Of a stretch of 44,398 nucleotides of DNA, positions 42,196 to 44,398 are shown in pieces. The DNA is from an uncultured Bacteroidia bacterium (GTDB lineage: Bacteria; Bacteroidota; Bacteroidia; Bacteroidales; UBA932). Location of the stretch: the NCBI GenBank assembly GCA_902789445.1, contig CADAOB010000016.1, positions 1-44,398 on the forward strand. The letters run 5' to 3'. A program made the position numbers and the translations under genes. The notes under the pieces are model-generated. The model saw only the letters and a list, made by a program, of their open reading frames with translations. It was not told where the DNA came from and did not search any database. Each line of letters opens with the position of its first letter. The stretch's first letter is position 1.

Positions 42196-43311
42196 ATGAG
42201 AATTGCATTCCTGTCTGTCTTCTATCCCTACCGGGGCGGTATCGCCCAGTTCAACGCCCATCTCTGCGAAGCGATGGGGCAGGACGGGGAAGTCCGTGTC
42301 TTCAATTTTTCACGACAGTATCCGGATTTTCTCTTTCCGGGCAAGACGCAGTACGTGACGGAACAGGACAAGGCCATGCCGGTGGAGAGCACCCGCATCC
42401 TCGACAGCATCAACCCGTTCTCCTGGCGACGGACAGCCCGGGAGATCCTGCGCTGGAAGCTGGATATCGTGGTGTTCAGCTACTGGATGTCTTTCTTTGC
42501 CCCTGCCTTCGGATGCGTGGCGTCGGCCCTGCGTCGTCGTGGCGTCAAATGCATCACCGTCGTCCACAATGCCATTCCGCACGAGCCGAAATTCTTCGAC
42601 AAGCCGCTGGCCAGGTGGTTCTTCCGGAAGAACGACCTGCTCGTGTCGATGTGCGATGCCGTGACCGCCGATATCCGGAGCCTCTGTCCGGATGCCCGGA
42701 TCATCCAGCGGCCGCATCCGGTGTACGACCATTTCGGGCAGAAGCAGGATAAGGCTGCCGCGCAAGCCGCGCTCTCGCTCAAGCCCGGCCTCCGCACGCT
42801 GCTCTTTTTCGGCCTGATCCGCGACTATAAGGGGCTGGACCTGCTGATCGACGCCCTGCCGCTGCTCGGAGACGGCTACCAGCTCGTCATCGCCGGCGAA
42901 AGCTACGGCAGCTTTGAGAAATACCAGGCGCAGATCGACGCCTCCGGCTGTGCCGACCGTATCCACGTGCTGAACCGATACATCGACGATGAAGAGGTCC
43001 CCGGCCTGTTCTCGGCCGCCGACCTCTGCGTACTCCCTTACCGGAGCGCTACGCAGAGCGGCATCACGGCCATCGCCCTTCATTTCGACCTGCCCCTTGT
43101 GGCGACGCCCGTCGGCGGCCTGGCCGAAAGCATCGAGCGGCCCGGCATCGGCTTGATGACGGAAGCCATCAGCGCCGAAGCCATCGCCCGCAGCATCAAT
43201 GCCTTCTTTGAAACCGGCCCGGACACCTTCGTCGAAAACATCCGCCGCGCCAAAGCCAACATGACCTGGCCCGCCTTCGCCGAAACCTTGCTGGCAGGCC
43301 TCACCCGCTGA
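42196..43311 (+). CDS. GT-B glycosyltransferase (family 4-like)
   Basis: 371 aa with the two Rossmann halves of GT-B enzymes. The N-terminal half starts RIAFLSVFYPYRGGIAQFN and holds CITVVHNAIPHEPKFF. The C-terminal half has LFFGLIRDYKGLDLLIDAL, YQLVIAGESYG and the donor-binding LPYRSATQSGITAIAL...PVGGLAE. Such enzymes transfer sugars to lipid- or polysaccharide-linked acceptors. No other polysaccharide genes are adjacent, so acceptor and sugar cannot be named. Monocistronic, with own promoter and terminator. Confidence 0.9.
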   Translation: MRIAFLSVFYPYRGGIAQFNAHLCEAMGQDGEVRVFNFSRQYPDFLFPGKTQYVTEQDKAMPVESTRILDSINPFSWRRTAREILRWKLDIVVFSYWMSFFAPAFGCVASALRRRGVKCITVVHNAIPHEPKFFDKPLARWFFRKNDLLVSMCDAVTADIRSLCPDARIIQRPHPVYDHFGQKQDKAAAQAALSLKPGLRTLLFFGLIRDYKGLDLLIDALPLLGDGYQLVIAGESYGSFEKYQAQIDASGCADRIHVLNRYIDDEEVPGLFSAADLCVLPYRSATQSGITAIALHFDLPLVATPVGGLAESIERPGIGLMTEAISAEAIARSINAFFETGPDTFVENIRRAKANMTWPAFAETLLAGLTR

Positions 43312-43325
43312 TTTACCTTAAAAGA

Positions 43326-43363
43326 GGTGACACGCCCAGGGTCGGATGTGTCACCTTATGTTT
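43326..43363 (+). terminator. Terminator after the glycosyltransferase gene
   Basis: AGGTGACAC and GTGTCACCT (perfect 9 bp) around a 14-nt loop, followed by TATGTTTTT, 14 nt after the stop. Confidence 0.8.
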
Positions 43364-43368
43364 TTGTG

Positions 43369-44169
43369 TTATTCTGATGAACTTGTTTCGCGCTGGGAAT
43401 ACTTTTCTTGTAATTTATCCTTTAATTCCCACGAAAACACATCAGGACCATAGGCTCCTCCGCCAAACATCAAAGACATTCTGTCATCGTACGGAATAAA
43501 ATGAGGGTCGGAAAAGGCGGTTTGTCTCTGTTCCTCGGTCATGGGCGCTAAGTAAATCCGATATGAATACATGCCAGCGCCGACTCGTTTATAACCGATG
43601 TCACAATACTCGGGGAAATGAGTATCAATGGAGATGCAGTTAACCGATTTCAATTGCGTTTTGATTGAGTCGAATTCCTCGTTGTCCAGCCCGACATCTT
43701 TCATAAGAACGATTAACAGCGAATCAGAAACGTTCCAGTGTTGGGAGTCCGTCGTATGAAATATCGACACGCCACCATATTCAAATTCAAGATAGATTGC
43801 CTGTCCCTCATCCAACGCAGTTTGCGTAAATCCTATGAGTCCTTGTAACTCCGTTTTGTTCTTCTCGTAATGCGCTATCATTTCTTCTGGATGGAACTTG
43901 TAGGCAGGAACACGAACCACAAAGAAGAGAACAAGAGCCAATGCAACAAGACCACAAAAAGGCGAGATAAAATATCTGTCTGGTCCACCAAGTTTCCAAC
44001 TTCGGCAGAAGGCGATAATAGCCCAAATAATCAAGGGCAGCACTATCCACCAAACGAAAACAACCATCACCGTGACTAAATAAGGCTCGACATATAAGCC
44101 GAGGATGATAAGGGTAAGGAAAATGAAAGGCACGCAACGCTGCGGATATTGTATCTTGGACTTTCTCAT
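43369..44169 (-). CDS. Membrane protein of unknown function
   Basis: 266 aa from the ATG at 44167-44169. I do not recognise a family. The N-terminus (MRKSKIQYPQRC) leads into two or three closely spaced hydrophobic helices (about 15-60) and another at about 73-92 (GLVALALVLFFVV). The remaining 165 residues are soluble, probably outside the cytoplasm, with ISIDTHFPEYCDIGYKRV and several acidic stretches. Its codon use and low GC differ from the core of the window, suggesting recent acquisition. The frame is open to 44253, but the upstream gene's stop is at 44174-44176, so the shorter start, 4 nt after it, is preferred. Confidence 0.75.
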   Translation of the reverse strand: MRKSKIQYPQRCVPFIFLTLIILGLYVEPYLVTVMVVFVWWIVLPLIIWAIIAFCRSWKLGGPDRYFISPFCGLVALALVLFFVVRVPAYKFHPEEMIAHYEKNKTELQGLIGFTQTALDEGQAIYLEFEYGGVSIFHTTDSQHWNVSDSLLIVLMKDVGLDNEEFDSIKTQLKSVNCISIDTHFPEYCDIGYKRVGAGMYSYRIYLAPMTEEQRQTAFSDPHFIPYDDRMSLMFGGGAYGPDVFSWELKDKLQEKYSQRETSSSE

Positions 44170-44173
44170 CGGG

Positions 44174-44398
44174 CTATTGTTTTCTTGGTGATGTGATGAT
44201 GATGCTGCGTCTGATGATGCATTTGTCGTTCTGGTAGGGTTTATCCTCATCAATGTTGAGGTTCTTTAAGTAGGTGTAGGAAACGCCGATGGCCTCTTGG
44301 GGCCAGTGGTCGGTCAACGCCTTTAAGTTGCCATAATAGTAGTGCCGTCCATCTTTTTCAAGGTGGACAACGGCGCGTTCTTGTTTTCTTCTGGTCTG
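44174..44398 (-). CDS. C-terminal end of an unrecognised protein (runs off window)
   Basis: Minus-strand frame open from the window edge for 74 codons to the TAG at 44174-44176: it contains RAVVHLEKDGRHYYYGNLKAL, GVSYTYLKNLNIDEDKPY and ends TSPRKQ. The spacing of 4 nt to the next ATG and similar base composition suggest one operon with the membrane protein. Too short to assign; the composition is like that of small accessory proteins on mobile DNA. Confidence 0.6.
   Translation of the reverse strand, partial: QTRRKQERAVVHLEKDGRHYYYGNLKALTDHWPQEAIGVSYTYLKNLNIDEDKPYQNDKCIIRRSIIITSPRKQ

Overview
The window looks like a chromosomal segment of a high-GC member of Bacteroidales (Bacteroidota), probably an uncultured gut or rumen lineage. 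Four things point there. Many genes are preceded by the Bacteroidota -7 promoter element TAnnTTTG, often only 5-40 nt before the start codon. There is a second, GTPase-degenerate EF-G (EF-G2). A regulator/LptE/TPR/SecG cluster is present. There is also a Y1 REP-type transposase and an ABC efflux operon with PspC and PadR genes. Most of the window is GC-rich with strong G/C bias at third codon positions. Both ends (about 1-3700 and 43370-44398) and the segment around 20300-21990 are clearly AT-richer and look like accessory DNA.

Layout. 1-3363 (minus): a NUDIX hydrolase and a PLD-nuclease/DECH helicase with a DUF3427-like C-terminus, with a shared ATGA junction. 3400-4006: no convincing gene, but a 174-bp gapless imperfect palindrome and a second perfect hairpin. 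4007-9393: Mrp ATPase (minus), a glycerate kinase-RNase HII fusion, a frameshifted EF-G2 gene and LolD. 9394-14222 (minus): the rhamnose operon rhaB-rhaA-MFS permease-rhaD; rhaA carries a one-base frameshift. 14294-20152 (plus): cellobiose phosphorylase, a split transketolase, an ECF sigma factor, a putative anti-sigma protein and a CpxP-like periplasmic protein. 20190-21930: a relic of a PspC gene, then a 108-bp-period array of hairpin repeats next to a REP-associated tyrosine transposase, with two more hairpins on its other side.

22007-23794 is lepA. 24055-31677 is one efflux operon: ABC ATPase, two MacB-type permeases, periplasmic adaptor, TolC, PspC protein, PadR repressor and a second PspC protein. 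A palindromic operator candidate lies just upstream of its promoter. 31726-34265 (minus) holds an AAA+ Fis-family regulator, LptE, a TPR-like protein and SecG. 34356-36002 is an OmpA/TPR lipoprotein. 36114-38748 is nrdD-nrdG, the anaerobic ribonucleotide reductase and its activase. An apparently orphan cobalamin riboswitch with several downstream hairpins follows, then XRE regulator-flotillin-NfeD (minus), a DUF1508 protein (minus), a family-4-like glycosyltransferase (plus), and at the right edge a membrane protein of unknown function and the end of another unknown gene.

Physiology suggested by the genes: an anaerobe (class III RNR) that uses rhamnose and intracellular cellobiose (phosphorolysis, then pentose-phosphate flux), with outer-membrane LPS and lipoprotein export. 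The most unusual items are the 108-bp hairpin array with its transposase, a 19-nt palindrome inserted into two coding sequences (rhaB and tolC), the glycerate kinase-RNase HII fusion with a codon-usage patch, the EF-G2 lesion that splices into LolD's frame, and the gene-less B12 riboswitch.
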